From Pseudopontixanthobacter vadosimaris (GTDB lineage Bacteria; Pseudomonadota; Alphaproteobacteria; Sphingomonadales; Sphingomonadaceae): a DNA stretch of 64,000 nt. Of the stretch, positions 16,511 through 24,815 are shown in pieces. Below the pieces are notes generated by a model, which worked only from the letters and a program-made list of their open reading frames with translations, did not search any database and was not told the DNA's origin. Within the stretch, counting starts at the first letter, position 1. Each line of letters starts with the position of its first letter. Both the position numbers and the translations under genes were made by a program. The DNA is taken from contig NZ_JABASZ010000025.1 in NCBI RefSeq assembly GCF_012979275.1, forward strand, positions 1-64,000, written 5' to 3'.

Positions 16511-17167
16511 TCAGCGGCGGTGCTTGCCGTCCCTGTCGACATCGACTTCGGTGCGGCGGACGGTTTCGTCCACTCGTTCAACCTTGTCGTCGACGGTCTT
16601 CTTGACCACGACCTCGTCGGTGACCACGGCTTTCTTGCCGACGACGACTTCCTCGTCGCGCTCGGTCATGGAAACCGTCTTGCCCTTCAGCAGGGCGTCG
16701 GCTTCCTCGCCGGTCACGGCACGGTTTACCGGACGCTTGTCCACCGAGACGGTTTCGTCCCGCAGATGCACGTCTTCGCTCACCCTGTCCGTCACGACAC
16801 GCGAAGTTACGGTGATGTCCTTGCCATGGTCGGCAACGCGCTTGCCGATGGCAACCTGTTCCTCGACGACGGGAACGACTTCTTCCGAAACCGCGGAACC
16901 GCCGGTCTTGGCATGGGCAACTGCTTCCTCGCCATAAACAACGGAATTGTCGTGAATGACCAGGGGCTCGACGGCACAGACGCGGCCATCGTCCAGACGA
17001 ATGGCAGTGACGCGGTTGTGGTCACGATCGACCAGCAGATCCTTGATGATGCCGAACTTCTTGCCTTCGGGGCTCACCAGCGGGCGGCCGCGGATGTCCT
17101 GGGATTTATGTTCGAGTTCATAATGATCGAGCGTGTCGAGATCGTCATAGCGGGAGTCATGTCTCAT
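16511..17167 (-). CDS. PRC-barrel plus DUF2382 protein
   Basis: 218 residues. Residues 20-85 form a PRC-barrel (DIRGRPLVSPEGKKFGIIKDLLVDRDHNRV split around the turn; VEPLVIHDNSVVYGEEA). Residues 95-218 form a DUF2382 domain with repeated VVPVVEEQVAIGKR and VVGKKAVVTDEVVVKKTV type strands, ending in a basic tail. The same architecture occurs in stress-induced proteins of Deinococcus, Sphingomonas and cyanobacteria. It is cytoplasmic by sequence. It shares clear similarity with the adjacent DUF2382 gene, suggesting local duplication. Confidence 0.88.
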   Translation of the reverse strand: MRHDSRYDDLDTLDHYELEHKSQDIRGRPLVSPEGKKFGIIKDLLVDRDHNRVTAIRLDDGRVCAVEPLVIHDNSVVYGEEAVAHAKTGGSAVSEEVVPVVEEQVAIGKRVADHGKDITVTSRVVTDRVSEDVHLRDETVSVDKRPVNRAVTGEEADALLKGKTVSMTERDEEVVVGKKAVVTDEVVVKKTVDDKVERVDETVRRTEVDVDRDGKHRR

Positions 17168-17219
17168 AAAGTAATTCCTTTTGATTTTTGTGAAGGGAGC
17201 GTCTTTCTCGAAGGAAGGA

Positions 17220-17690
17220 TCAGCTCACCATTTCGATGCTGTCGGCATAGATGTAACGGTCGGTTCCGGCCGGAATTTCCGCCACCACACCTTCGGGAAG
17301 CGGATCGCTGGCCGAACGTACCGAACCTTCGATGTTCAGCACCGAACCCGGATTGATGTCATATTCGCCTTCGGTCGGATCGCCAGGGGTGGGCACCTGG
17401 TCGAACAGGACGAGCATGTTCTGCCCGTTGACATCGGCATTGAACGCCATGTCGCCAGCGAGCGAGGTCACGCGGATGTTGTCCAGATCGACACTTTCGC
17501 CGACAGCCAGCATGCCTGCGGCTGCAACCGGCTCTACCGGAGCGGCTACGACGGCATCGTTTTCGACGTAATCGACGTCGTCATCGTCACTATCGAGCAG
17601 CCACCATGCGAGGAGCGCAAGGATGAGCAAGGCAAGCAATACCCACAGCCACCCCATGCTGGATTTCTTTTCTACCGGAATTTCAGCCAT
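17220..17690 (-). CDS. Membrane-anchored protein with Asp-rich stem and periplasmic beta domain
   Basis: 156 residues from MAEIPVEKKSS. One transmembrane helix (about residues 12-32, WLWVLLALLILALLAWWLL) is followed by an acidic segment (DSDDDDVDYVEND), an Ala/Pro/Val linker, and a compact beta-rich domain (VDLDNIRVTSLAGDMAFNADVNG, MLVLFDQVP, VLNIEGSVRSA, DRYIYADSIEMV). N-in topology is expected from the Lys pair. It is 52 bp upstream of the PRC/DUF2382 gene on the same strand and probably co-transcribed with it. I do not recognise the family; an envelope stress role is inference from neighbours. Confidence 0.75.
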   Translation of the reverse strand: MAEIPVEKKSSMGWLWVLLALLILALLAWWLLDSDDDDVDYVENDAVVAAPVEPVAAAGMLAVGESVDLDNIRVTSLAGDMAFNADVNGQNMLVLFDQVPTPGDPTEGEYDINPGSVLNIEGSVRSASDPLPEGVVAEIPAGTDRYIYADSIEMVS

Positions 17691-18095
17691 ATTTCTTTCA
17701 CCTGTTTTGCCTGTGGACTTGCATATCCTACAAATACAGAAGCAGCAGGCGGTGCGATGGTTCCGGACAACAGGCCACAAATATATGACCGCCATCACCT
17801 ACTACAAAGCTGTAGAGGGTAGGCCGAGCAATCAGGTTTCAATCGCGGACAATATGATGTTGGTAAAAGATCAAGCGAATCTTGGAAGGAACCCTTCGAT
17901 GCCCCAATAACCAGCATTTATCGGAAGTTTTGACGTTTAAATCGCTAGTACGCCAGTGTTCTTTTTCTTGGCCTGCTTTACCGAGTAAAAGACGGTTCCG
18001 ACTTATTTTCGTGAACCATTTGTGAATAACTAAGCCCCGAGGCGCTGCTCTTGTGAAGAGTCCCTGCCGAAGCCTTCCGCTACGTCAGGGCGTTG
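17691..18095. other. 405-bp intergenic region without a convincing gene
   Basis: It is more AT-rich than its surroundings. The short ORFs here have neither ribosome sites nor protein-like composition. It must hold the promoter of the minus-strand membrane protein gene at 17690 and the 3' end of the serine palmitoyltransferase transcript. I see no strong hairpin with a T run. Confidence 0.5.
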
Positions 18096-19349
18096 TCAGA
18101 TGATGCCGACAGCTTTCCCGGCGCGCTCGAACATGCCGAGGATCGTCTCGACCTCTGCATCGCTGTGTTCCGCGCATAGCGAACAGCGCAGCAGCGTCAT
18201 GTTCGCAGGCGTGGCCGGCGGGCGCGCCAGGTTCACATACAGCCCTTCATGCAGCAGCGCCTGCCACATGGCGGCACCCTTTTCCAGATCGGGCATGATG
18301 ACCGCCACGATGGCGCTCAGTGCCTTGGCCGTGCCGAGTTCGAACCCGAGTGCTTTCAGCCCGCCATGCAGCCGGCGCGAGTTCTTCCACAGATGCGCGC
18401 GCTTGTCGGCGCCATCCATCAGCTTGCGGATGCTCGTGGCGGCGGTCGCGACCACCGATGGCGGCAGGCTGGCGGTGAACACATAGGGACGGCACACCAG
18501 CCGCATGATCTCGAACTTCGGATGATTGGAAACGCAGAAACCGCCCACTGTGCCGACACTCTTCGAGAAGGTGCCGATGATGAAGTCGACATCGTCCATC
18601 ACGCCCGCATCCTCGGCCACGCCGCGCCCGTTCTCGCCGATGAAGCCCATCGAATGGGCCTCGTCCACCAGGACCATCGCGCCGTGCTTCCGGGCGATCG
18701 CCACCATCTCCTTGAGCGGGGCAATGTCCCCCAGCATGGAATAGACGCCCTCCAGTATCACCAGCTTGCCCGCGCCTTCGGGGATGCGCTTCAGGCGCTT
18801 CTCCATCGCGTCGATGTCATTGTGCCGGAAGGGCACCACCTCGGCATTGCCGAGCGCGCAGCCGTCCCAGATGCTGGCATGGCTATCGATGTCGAGGACG
18901 ATGTAATCGCCCTTGCCGGCAATGGTCGAGATGATGCCGAGATTGGCCTGATATCCGGTGGAGAATACCATGGCGTGATCCATGCCGTAGAATTCCCGCA
19001 ACGCGTCCTCGCATTCGCGGTGGCCCTGATAGGTGCCGTTCAAGACGCGGCTACCGGTGGTGCCGGTGCCGAAATCGGCCAGCGCCTGCTTGCCCGCCGC
19101 GATCACGTCGGGGTCGAAGGTCATGCCCATGTAATTATAGGTGCCGAGCAGGATCGTCTCGCGCCCGTTGCAGATCGCGCGGGTGGGCGAGAGCACCTGT
19201 TCCATCACCAGGCTGAAGGGGTCTTCCTGCCCGGCCTTCAGCAGCCCTTCGCGCATGGCGATCACCCCGTCGAACTTGGCGAACAGATCGCCTGCCGGCG
19301 CCGCCTCGATCACCGGCGGCTGGTCCGCCTGCATCACGCCTTCGCTCAT
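18096..19349 (-). CDS. spt: Serine palmitoyltransferase
   Basis: 417 residues, alpha-oxoamine synthase family of PLP enzymes. Motifs: GTYNYMGMTFDP, GTGTTGSRVLNGTY, LDIDSHASIWDG, VLVDEAHSMGFIGENGRG, and the PLP lysine in IIGTFSKSVGTVGG (about residue 261). It condenses serine with an acyl thioester to 3-ketodihydrosphingosine, the first step of sphingolipid synthesis, a hallmark of sphingomonads. The start overlaps the upstream ACP gene by 4 bp, indicating that the ACP is its dedicated acyl donor. AONS or KBL homologues are less likely given this pairing. Confidence 0.9.
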   Translation of the reverse strand: MSEGVMQADQPPVIEAAPAGDLFAKFDGVIAMREGLLKAGQEDPFSLVMEQVLSPTRAICNGRETILLGTYNYMGMTFDPDVIAAGKQALADFGTGTTGSRVLNGTYQGHRECEDALREFYGMDHAMVFSTGYQANLGIISTIAGKGDYIVLDIDSHASIWDGCALGNAEVVPFRHNDIDAMEKRLKRIPEGAGKLVILEGVYSMLGDIAPLKEMVAIARKHGAMVLVDEAHSMGFIGENGRGVAEDAGVMDDVDFIIGTFSKSVGTVGGFCVSNHPKFEIMRLVCRPYVFTASLPPSVVATAATSIRKLMDGADKRAHLWKNSRRLHGGLKALGFELGTAKALSAIVAVIMPDLEKGAAMWQALLHEGLYVNLARPPATPANMTLLRCSLCAEHSDAEVETILGMFERAGKAVGII

Positions 19350-19594
19350 GCGCCATCCTTCCGCATGGCGTGCACCGCATCGACCAGCTGGGCCCAGGTT
19401 TCGATCTCCGCCTGCTGGTTCATGCTGATGATGATGTCGAATTCATCCTCGATGGCGGCGACGAAATCCATCACCGTCAGGCTGTCGAATTCCAGGTCTC
19501 CGGCAAAGCTGGTGCCTTCGGCCACGGCAATCCTCTTGCTGTTGAAGGGTTCGAGCTGTTCGCGAATCCGTCGGTCGGTTTCGGCACGGTCCAT
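19346..19594 (-). CDS. Acyl carrier protein paired with serine palmitoyltransferase
   Basis: 82 residues. The phosphopantetheine attachment serine is in EFDSLTVMDF (Ser38). The acidic helix II and III pattern (VAAIEDEFDIIISM, EIETWAQLVDAVHAM) is typical of ACPs. The ATG at 19594 has GGAA 8 nt upstream; a TTG start 4 codons earlier is also possible but less likely. Coupled (ATGA) to the serine palmitoyltransferase gene, it probably supplies the fatty acyl group for sphingolipid synthesis, as in Sphingomonas and Caulobacter. Confidence 0.88.
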   Translation of the reverse strand: MDRAETDRRIREQLEPFNSKRIAVAEGTSFAGDLEFDSLTVMDFVAAIEDEFDIIISMNQQAEIETWAQLVDAVHAMRKDGA

Positions 19595-19705
19595 CGATAG
19601 TTCCAATCGGTCCAGGGGCGGCAGGCGGCTCTGCCCGTGATAAGGTATTCGCGTGGAAAGCGGGCTGGGTAGCGGATTGTCAAGCCCTGCCCATAGCTGC
19701 GCGGT

Positions 19706-20113
19706 TCAGCCGGTGGCGGGGAGCAGCCGCCTGACCGCAGCCATGAATGGGCCGATCGACACGGGTTTCGACAGGTAATCCTGTGCCCCGGCGGCCCTGA
19801 TGCGGTCTTCATCGCCCTTGCCCGCATAAGCGGTGACGGCAAGTACCGGCATATCGGCAAGCGCCGTATCGGCCTTGAGCGCGGCAATGAGATCGATGCC
19901 GGAGATGCCCGGCAATTGTATGTCCATGATCGCCAGGTCGGGCGCGAAACGGCGGGCGACCGCCAGCACTTCCGCACCGTCGGCAACCGGTTCCACCACA
20001 TATCCACCCGCCCGCAGCACGTCGCAGAACAGCTTGCGGTTGAGGTCGTTGTCCTCGACCACGAGGATGCGCTGATTGTTCGCCGCGCCGCTGATTTCCG
20101 GTTTGTCTGCCAT
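19706..20113 (-). CDS. divK: Single-domain response regulator, DivK-like
   Basis: 135 residues, a receiver domain only. Phospho-acceptor Asp64 in LAIMDIQLPGISGIDL, acidic pair in ILVVEDNDLNRKLFCDVLR, Thr in AVTAYAGKGDEDRI, and Lys in YLSKPVSIGPFM. The sequence follows Caulobacter DivK closely through VVEDNDLNxKLF, MDIQLP and KGDE-RIR. DivK sits in the DivJ/PleC-DivL-CckA pathway that controls CtrA, encoded 21 kb away in this window. No output domain and no kinase adjacent. Other stand-alone receivers remain possible. Confidence 0.75.
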   Translation of the reverse strand: MADKPEISGAANNQRILVVEDNDLNRKLFCDVLRAGGYVVEPVADGAEVLAVARRFAPDLAIMDIQLPGISGIDLIAALKADTALADMPVLAVTAYAGKGDEDRIRAAGAQDYLSKPVSIGPFMAAVRRLLPATG

Positions 20114-20230
20114 CTTTGCCCCTTTACCCTTGCGGCTGCATGCGCGAAACCCGAAATGGACCCGAACCGGAATGCGGCGCCGCTCGCCGCGCGCCGCACC
20201 GCTCTAGAACCCCGCAGACCAGGCAGGCAG

Positions 20231-20500
20231 ATGTCGAACGCACATGACCGCAGTGATCCCGAGGCGCTGGCCCTGTCCGCGCTTGGCTGGATCCTGAACG
20301 ATCCGGATCGCGCCGAACGGCTGCTGACGCTGACCGGCCTGACCCCGCAGGTCTTGCGTGACGGCCTCGGCAGCCGGGCGGTACAGGCCGCCGTACTCGA
20401 ATTCCTCGCCAATCACGAACCCGATCTCGTGCTCGCGGCGGACGCGCTGAACGTCACGCCGCAGGATCTGGTCGCGGCTCATGAAGGACTTATCCGATGA
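20231..20500 (+). CDS. DUF3572 protein
   Basis: 89 residues, all-helical. Typical DUF3572 blocks are DPEALALSALGWILNDPDRAERLL, FLANHEPDLVLAADALN and TPQDLVAAHEGL. These short proteins occur only in alphaproteobacteria, often beside divK, as here (divergent, 117 bp between). Function unknown. It is first in a five-gene operon whose members overlap by 4 bp; its stop overlaps the HAD gene start. Confidence 0.85.
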   Translation: MSNAHDRSDPEALALSALGWILNDPDRAERLLTLTGLTPQVLRDGLGSRAVQAAVLEFLANHEPDLVLAADALNVTPQDLVAAHEGLIR

Positions 20501-21186
20501 ATGCACCCGCTCCTGCCGAAACCGCCGCAGCGGGTTCGCTCAACCGTCCGCTGATCATTTCCGATTGCGACGAGGTGCTGCTGCGCATGGTCAGCCACTT
20601 CGCCGACTGGCTTGGCGAAGAGCAGGGTGTGAATTTTCATCTCGAAGGCAACAGCTTCGCCCAGGCGATGCGCTGGCAGGAAAGCGGAGAACCGGTAGCG
20701 GAACGCGACATCTGGCACCTGCTGGGCAAGTTCTTCGACACGGAGATGGATCGGCAGGATCCGGTCGATGGCGCAATTCCTGCGCTGAACCGGCTGGCCG
20801 AACACGCCGATGTAGTCATCCTGACCAACCTGACCGACGAGCGGCAGGAAAGCCGCACCCGCCAACTCGCCACCGCCGGACTGAACGCGCGGGTCTTCAC
20901 CAATCAGGGTCCGAAAGGCCCGGCGATCCAGGCGATCCTGGAAGAATACCGGCCCAGCAAGGCGGTTTTTATCGACGATCTCGCGCAGCATCACCGCAGC
21001 GCCGCCGATATCGTCCCGCATGTCACGCGCCTGCATCTGTGTGCCGAGCCGAGGCTTGCACCGCATATCGACTGCGCGCATGCGGCAGGCCATGCCCACG
21101 CCCGTATCGATAATTGGAACGACGCGCTGCCCTGGCTGCTCGACTGGCTGGACGGCGACATGCAGCAGGAGGAACCATCCGCATGA
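20497..21186 (+). CDS. HAD-superfamily hydrolase
   Basis: 229 residues. The nucleophile motif appears in PLIISDCDEVLLRM (D-x-D, about residues 23-25), followed by VVILTNLTDE (motif II Thr), KGPAIQAILEEY (motif III Lys), and VFIDDLAQHHRSA (motif IV Asp-Asp). All four HAD motifs are therefore present and the enzyme should be an active phosphatase; substrate unknown. The start overlaps the DUF3572 stop and the stop overlaps the RidA start. Confidence 0.85.
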   Translation: MNAPAPAETAAAGSLNRPLIISDCDEVLLRMVSHFADWLGEEQGVNFHLEGNSFAQAMRWQESGEPVAERDIWHLLGKFFDTEMDRQDPVDGAIPALNRLAEHADVVILTNLTDERQESRTRQLATAGLNARVFTNQGPKGPAIQAILEEYRPSKAVFIDDLAQHHRSAADIVPHVTRLHLCAEPRLAPHIDCAHAAGHAHARIDNWNDALPWLLDWLDGDMQQEEPSA

Positions 21187-21644
21187 ATATCGAACAACGC
21201 CTTCAGACCCTCGGCATCGAATTGCCCGAAGCCGCCGCGCCCGTCGCCAGCTACAGGCCGGTAGTGGTGCATGGCGGGCTGGCCCATGTCTCGGGCCAGC
21301 TCCCCTTCATCGGCGGCAAGCTGGTGACCGGCCGTCTGGGCGAGGATGTGTCCCTTGAAGACGGCACGGCAGCCGCGCGCGCCTGCGGGATCATGATCCT
21401 GGCGCAACTGAAGAATGCGCTGGGCTCGCTCGACAGAGTGGAAAGCATTCTGAAACTGGGTGCCTTCGTCAGTTCGGCCGGCTCCTTCACCGATCAGCCC
21501 AAGGTGGCGAATGGCGCGTCCGACCTGATGTTCGAGGTTTTCGGCGAGGCCGGACGTCACGCCCGCAGCGCCGTGGGCGTGCCCGTCCTGCCGCTGGGCG
21601 TTCCGGTCGAAGTGGATGCGATCGTTGCCATCCGGCAGGGTTGA
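21183..21644 (+). CDS. RidA/YjgF-family deaminase-like protein
   Basis: 153 residues from MNIEQRLQTLG; the ATG overlaps the HAD stop (ATGA). Pattern: HVSGQLPFIGGKLVTGRLGED, RACGIMILAQLKNALGSLDRVE, KLGAFVSSAGSFTDQPKVANGASDL and HARSAVGVPVLPLGVPVEVDAI. The catalytic Arg seen in RidA (C-x-R near the end) is replaced by HARSAVGV with the preceding Arg; this is the longer YjgF subgroup (about 150 residues). RidA removes reactive enamine/imine intermediates; this subgroup is less characterised. Confidence 0.85.
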   Translation: MNIEQRLQTLGIELPEAAAPVASYRPVVVHGGLAHVSGQLPFIGGKLVTGRLGEDVSLEDGTAAARACGIMILAQLKNALGSLDRVESILKLGAFVSSAGSFTDQPKVANGASDLMFEVFGEAGRHARSAVGVPVLPLGVPVEVDAIVAIRQG

Positions 21645-22434
21645 CAGAGACCCGGAGAGGACGGGCTGGCTGACCGGCCACGTCTATGCCCACCGCGGGC
21701 TGCACGGCACGCTGCCGGATGGACGTATGCTGGCGGAAAACTCGCCGGGTGCCATCGCGGCGGCGGCGGAGCGCGGCTTGGGCGTGGAATGCGACGTTCA
21801 GCGCAGCGCCGACGATCAGGCAATGGTGTTCCATGATTGGGAACTGGACCGGTTGACGGACGAGCGTGGTCCGGTGTCGAAGCGCACGGCCGCGCAGCTT
21901 GCCGCCATTCCCCTGGCGGGCAGCGGTGAGACGATCATTCCGCTGGCCGAGATGCTGGAGCGGATTGCGGGGCGGGTGCCGGTGCTGGTCGAGATCAAAT
22001 CTCGTGCCAGCGTTCCGCACGCGCCCCTCTGCCGGGCGGTCAGCGACGCGATCGGCCGCATGCGAGCCGGCAATGTCGCGGTGATGAGCTTCGACCCGCG
22101 GGTAGGTGCCTGGTTTGCCCGCTTCGCTCCCGATATCGTTCGCGGGCTGATCGTGACCGAGGAAGGGGAGCGGGGCTGGCAAGGGCGACTGAAGCGGTCT
22201 CTCGCCATGCGCCACGCCCGTCCCGATTTCCTGGCGGTCGACATTCGCGACCTGCCTTCCGCCTTTGCCGCACGGTGGCGTGCGTCGGGCGTGCCGGTGC
22301 TGAGCTGGACAGTCCGGTCACCCGCCTTGCGGCAACGTGCCGCGCTCTACGCCGATGCACCCATCGCCGAAGGCACCGGCCTGCTTCCACCGGAACTGCC
22401 GCCGGAATCGCCGCAATACGGGGCCGGGACATGA
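21616..22434 (+). CDS. Glycerophosphodiester phosphodiesterase
   Basis: About 272 residues. GDPD signature: YAHRGLHG (catalytic His), AENSPGAIAAAAERGLGVECDVQRSADDQAMVFHD (E/D metal ligands and second His), VLVEIKSR, and VLSWTVRS near the end. It hydrolyses glycerophosphodiesters to glycerol-3-phosphate and an alcohol. The ATG at 21616 would overlap RidA by 29 bp; a TTG three codons later is an alternative. There is no signal peptide, so it is a cytoplasmic enzyme. It is part of the overlapping operon and followed directly by the FemAB-like gene. Confidence 0.85.
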   Translation: MRSLPSGRVDRDPERTGWLTGHVYAHRGLHGTLPDGRMLAENSPGAIAAAAERGLGVECDVQRSADDQAMVFHDWELDRLTDERGPVSKRTAAQLAAIPLAGSGETIIPLAEMLERIAGRVPVLVEIKSRASVPHAPLCRAVSDAIGRMRAGNVAVMSFDPRVGAWFARFAPDIVRGLIVTEEGERGWQGRLKRSLAMRHARPDFLAVDIRDLPSAFAARWRASGVPVLSWTVRSPALRQRAALYADAPIAEGTGLLPPELPPESPQYGAGT

Positions 22435-23567
22435 GCGACGGCGAGCTGATCGCGCGGATCGCAGGTTCGGTGGGCGATGTCGACCGAGCCGCCTGGGACG
22501 CGGTGGCGGGTACAGACAACCCCTTCATGTCGCACGCTTTCCTCAGCGCGATGGAGGATTCTGGCAGCGTCGGTCCACATACCGGCTGGCAACCGGCACC
22601 CATTCTGCTCGAGGATGCAGGCGGCACGCTTCTCGGTGCCTTGCCCGCCTATGCCAAGGCGCACAGCCAGGGCGAATATGTCTTCGATCATGCCTGGGCC
22701 GACGCCTATCGCCGGGCCGGAGGGCGCTATTATCCCAAGCTGCAGATTGCCGCCCCGTTCACACCCGCCACCGGCCCGCGCATTCTGGTGGCGGATCAGG
22801 CTTATGCCCTGCCGCTGCTACGGGCGGCCGAACAGGTCGTGACGGGGAACGGTTTCTCCTCGGCCCATGCGACCTTCATCGAACCTTCGCGCCGTTCGGT
22901 CTTTGCCGAAGCGGGCTGGCTGCTGCGAAGCGATATCCAGTTCCACTGGGAAAATCGCGGCTATGGCAGCTTCGACGATTTCCTTGCCGCCCTGTCGTCG
23001 CGCAAGCGCAAGGATTTGCGCAAGGAACGCGCCGCAGCGCAGGCCGAAGTCGATATCCGCCGCCTGACCGGAAACGAGATAAACGAAAGCGACTGGGATG
23101 CGTTCTGGATCTTCTATCAGGATACCGGCGCGCGCAAATGGGGCACGCCCTATCTGACGCGGGACGCCTTTACGCTGCTGGGCGAACGCATGGGCGATGC
23201 GCTGATGCTGGTGATGGCCTATCGGGATGGCAACCCTGTCGCCGGGGCGCTGAATTTCATCGGCGGAACGGCTCTGTATGGCCGGTACTGGGGCTGCACG
23301 CAGGACATCCGTTTCCTGCATTTCGAACTATGTTATTATCAGGCGATCGATGCGGCCATCGATCTTGGGTTGCAACGGGTGGAAGCGGGCGCGCAGGGCG
23401 GGCACAAGCTGGCCCGCGGCTATGAACCGGTGCAGACCTGGTCGGCCCATTTCATCGCCGATCCCGGCTTTCGCGCGGCGGTGGACGATTATCTGGCGCA
23501 GGAGCGCGAGGGCATTGCCGTCGACAGCCTGATGCTGGGCGACCGGACGCCGTTCCGTAAAGGTTGA
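22431..23567 (+). CDS. FemAB/GNAT-like aminoacyl or acyl transferase (peptidogalycan-biosynthesis type)
   Basis: 378 residues. It matches the DUF482 family: NPFMSHAFLSAMEDSGSV, HAWADAYRRAGGRYYPKLQIA, SSRKRKDLRKERAAA, FYQDTGARKWGTPYLTR, ALNFIGGTALYGRYWGC, and FELCYYQAIDAAIDLGLQRVEAGAQGGHKLARGYEPV near the C-terminus. Fold: tandem GNAT domains as in FemX. The family is annotated as peptidogalycan biosynthesis, but the substrate is not established. The start overlaps the GDPD stop (ATGA); it is last in the operon. Confidence 0.85.
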   Translation: MSDGELIARIAGSVGDVDRAAWDAVAGTDNPFMSHAFLSAMEDSGSVGPHTGWQPAPILLEDAGGTLLGALPAYAKAHSQGEYVFDHAWADAYRRAGGRYYPKLQIAAPFTPATGPRILVADQAYALPLLRAAEQVVTGNGFSSAHATFIEPSRRSVFAEAGWLLRSDIQFHWENRGYGSFDDFLAALSSRKRKDLRKERAAAQAEVDIRRLTGNEINESDWDAFWIFYQDTGARKWGTPYLTRDAFTLLGERMGDALMLVMAYRDGNPVAGALNFIGGTALYGRYWGCTQDIRFLHFELCYYQAIDAAIDLGLQRVEAGAQGGHKLARGYEPVQTWSAHFIADPGFRAAVDDYLAQEREGIAVDSLMLGDRTPFRKG

Positions 23568-23590
23568 TGCGCCGCGCGTAACAGACCCTT

Positions 23591-23920
23591 TCAGGCGACC
23601 TTGCGCAGATCGGCGGCCAGCCATTCGCGCGCGCGGCGCTGCGCCTCGGCGATTTCCCGGGCGGTCATCTCGTCGGCGACGTCCGCCCGGCAGCAGCTTG
23701 CCTCCTCATGACCCCTGGACGCGGCAAGGTTGAACCATTTATGCGCTTCGATCAGGTCGGCCGAAATGCCGCGACTACCGGTCGAAAATGCGACGCCCAG
23801 ATCGAACAGGGCATCTTCGTCGCCGCGCGATGCGGCAGCAATGCAGCGGGCCAGGAACAGGTCCGAACCGGCGGCGGATGACGGCAGGGCCTCGCTCGTT
23901 TCCCTAACTATCAGTTTCAT
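23591..23920 (-). CDS. Small Sel1-like repeat protein
   Basis: 109 residues. One clear Sel1/TPR-like unit (ALFDLGVAFSTGSRGISADLIEAHKWFNLAASRGHEEA, about residues 38-76) is flanked by helices (LFLARCIAAASRG, EIAEAQRRAREWLAADL). No signal peptide, so it is cytoplasmic. Sel1 units serve as protein-binding scaffolds; a single unit is short for the family. Convergent with the FemAB-like gene, separated by 23 bp. Confidence 0.8.
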   Translation of the reverse strand: MKLIVRETSEALPSSAAGSDLFLARCIAAASRGDEDALFDLGVAFSTGSRGISADLIEAHKWFNLAASRGHEEASCCRADVADEMTAREIAEAQRRAREWLAADLRKVA

Positions 23921-24270
23921 GTGTTCCCCCAGGATGAACCGGCACCTTTTCCCCTCCGGCGAGCAGGAATGTCGGCTTTCATGGTCAACAAAAAGTTAAC
24001 GGCCGCCTGAAATTACATGAATAAGCGGAAACGGGCCGTTTGGCCGATAGTCATGACGCTGCATCCACTGTGCCGCTGCGGCATGGATTGCCGGGGAACA
24101 GGCCCCTTGTTTGACCCGATGCGCGCGCTTATAGCGCCGCCGACAAGGTCGCGCATATCGCCGAAAAGAATTCGGGAAGTCGGGGCGAACCGCGATGCGG
24201 CTCCCCGGTTGCAGGTTCCGCTGGGAGGCCCAAGTCGCAGGCCCGAGTCGCAGGGAAGAGGATAGGTCGC
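23921..24270. other. 350-bp intergenic region between divergent Sel1-like and dksA genes
   Basis: It holds the promoters of both genes. A GGAAC-N17-CGAT sequence near 24096-24121 on the plus strand resembles the general-stress sigma promoter (consensus GGAAC-N16/17-CGTT) with one mismatch and faces dksA. An antisense ORF here has no ribosome site and looks like chance. Confidence 0.4.
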
Positions 24271-24726
24271 ATGGCATCATCGGCGCTCGATTTGAACGAT
24301 CTCGAACAGGCGAAACGCGCTGTTCCCGACGAATATTTTCCGCGTGAGGACGAGCCTTACATGAATGAGCGGCAGTTGCGGTTTTTCCGCACGCTGCTGG
24401 TGGAATGGAAGCGCTCCATCCATGAATCCGCGACGGCCACGCTGCAGAACCTGCAGGATGGGCCGATCAGGGAAGCCGATGCCAACGATCGTGCCAGTAG
24501 CGAAGCCGATTGGGGCCTCGAACTGCGCACGCGCGACCGGCAGCGCAAGCTGACCGCCAAGATCGATGCTGCCTTGCGCCGTATCGATGAAGGCGATTAC
24601 GGCTATTGCGAACAGACGGGCGACCCCATCGGCATCAAGCGCCTGCTGGCGCGCCCGGTCGCCACGCTGACGGTCGAGGCGCAGGAGGCGCATGAGCGGC
24701 GCGAGAAGATCAGCCGTGACGACTGA
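24271..24726 (+). CDS. dksA: DksA/TraR-family RNA polymerase-binding protein without zinc site
   Basis: 151 residues. Coiled-coil region (MNERQLRFFRTLLVEWKRSI to ELRTRDRQRKLTAKIDAALRRI) with the tip region around DRASSEADWG, then the C-terminal finger fold GDYGYCEQTGDPIGIKRLLARP. The four zinc cysteines of E. coli DksA are reduced to one (C-x-x-T, then T-x-x-A), the alphaproteobacterial version. It binds RNA polymerase through the secondary channel and acts with ppGpp on rRNA and amino-acid promoters. Confidence 0.9.
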   Translation: MASSALDLNDLEQAKRAVPDEYFPREDEPYMNERQLRFFRTLLVEWKRSIHESATATLQNLQDGPIREADANDRASSEADWGLELRTRDRQRKLTAKIDAALRRIDEGDYGYCEQTGDPIGIKRLLARPVATLTVEAQEAHERREKISRDD

Positions 24727-24793
24727 GGCGCGAAACCGGGGGTCGAGACCGTACCAGCAAGCCCGAAAAACTTGTCCCTCGCGGCGAAAGGAC

Positions 24794-24815
24794 TTAAAGC
24801 TATCTTAGCTATTTT
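24794..24815. promoter_or_regulatory. Tandem AGCTATYTT repeat and near-CtrA box upstream of the PilZ gene
   Basis: AGCTATCTT and AGCTATTTT stand head to tail (24798-24815). Overlapping them is TTAA-N7-TTAG (24794-24808), one mismatch from the CtrA site TTAA-N7-TTAA. The PilZ start is about 85 bp downstream. This is AT-rich relative to its surroundings. Confidence 0.3.

Noticed and set aside
23996-24280. Short minus-strand ORF upstream of dksA
   Set aside because: No ribosome site, Arg/His/Pro composition, overlaps the dksA promoter region.
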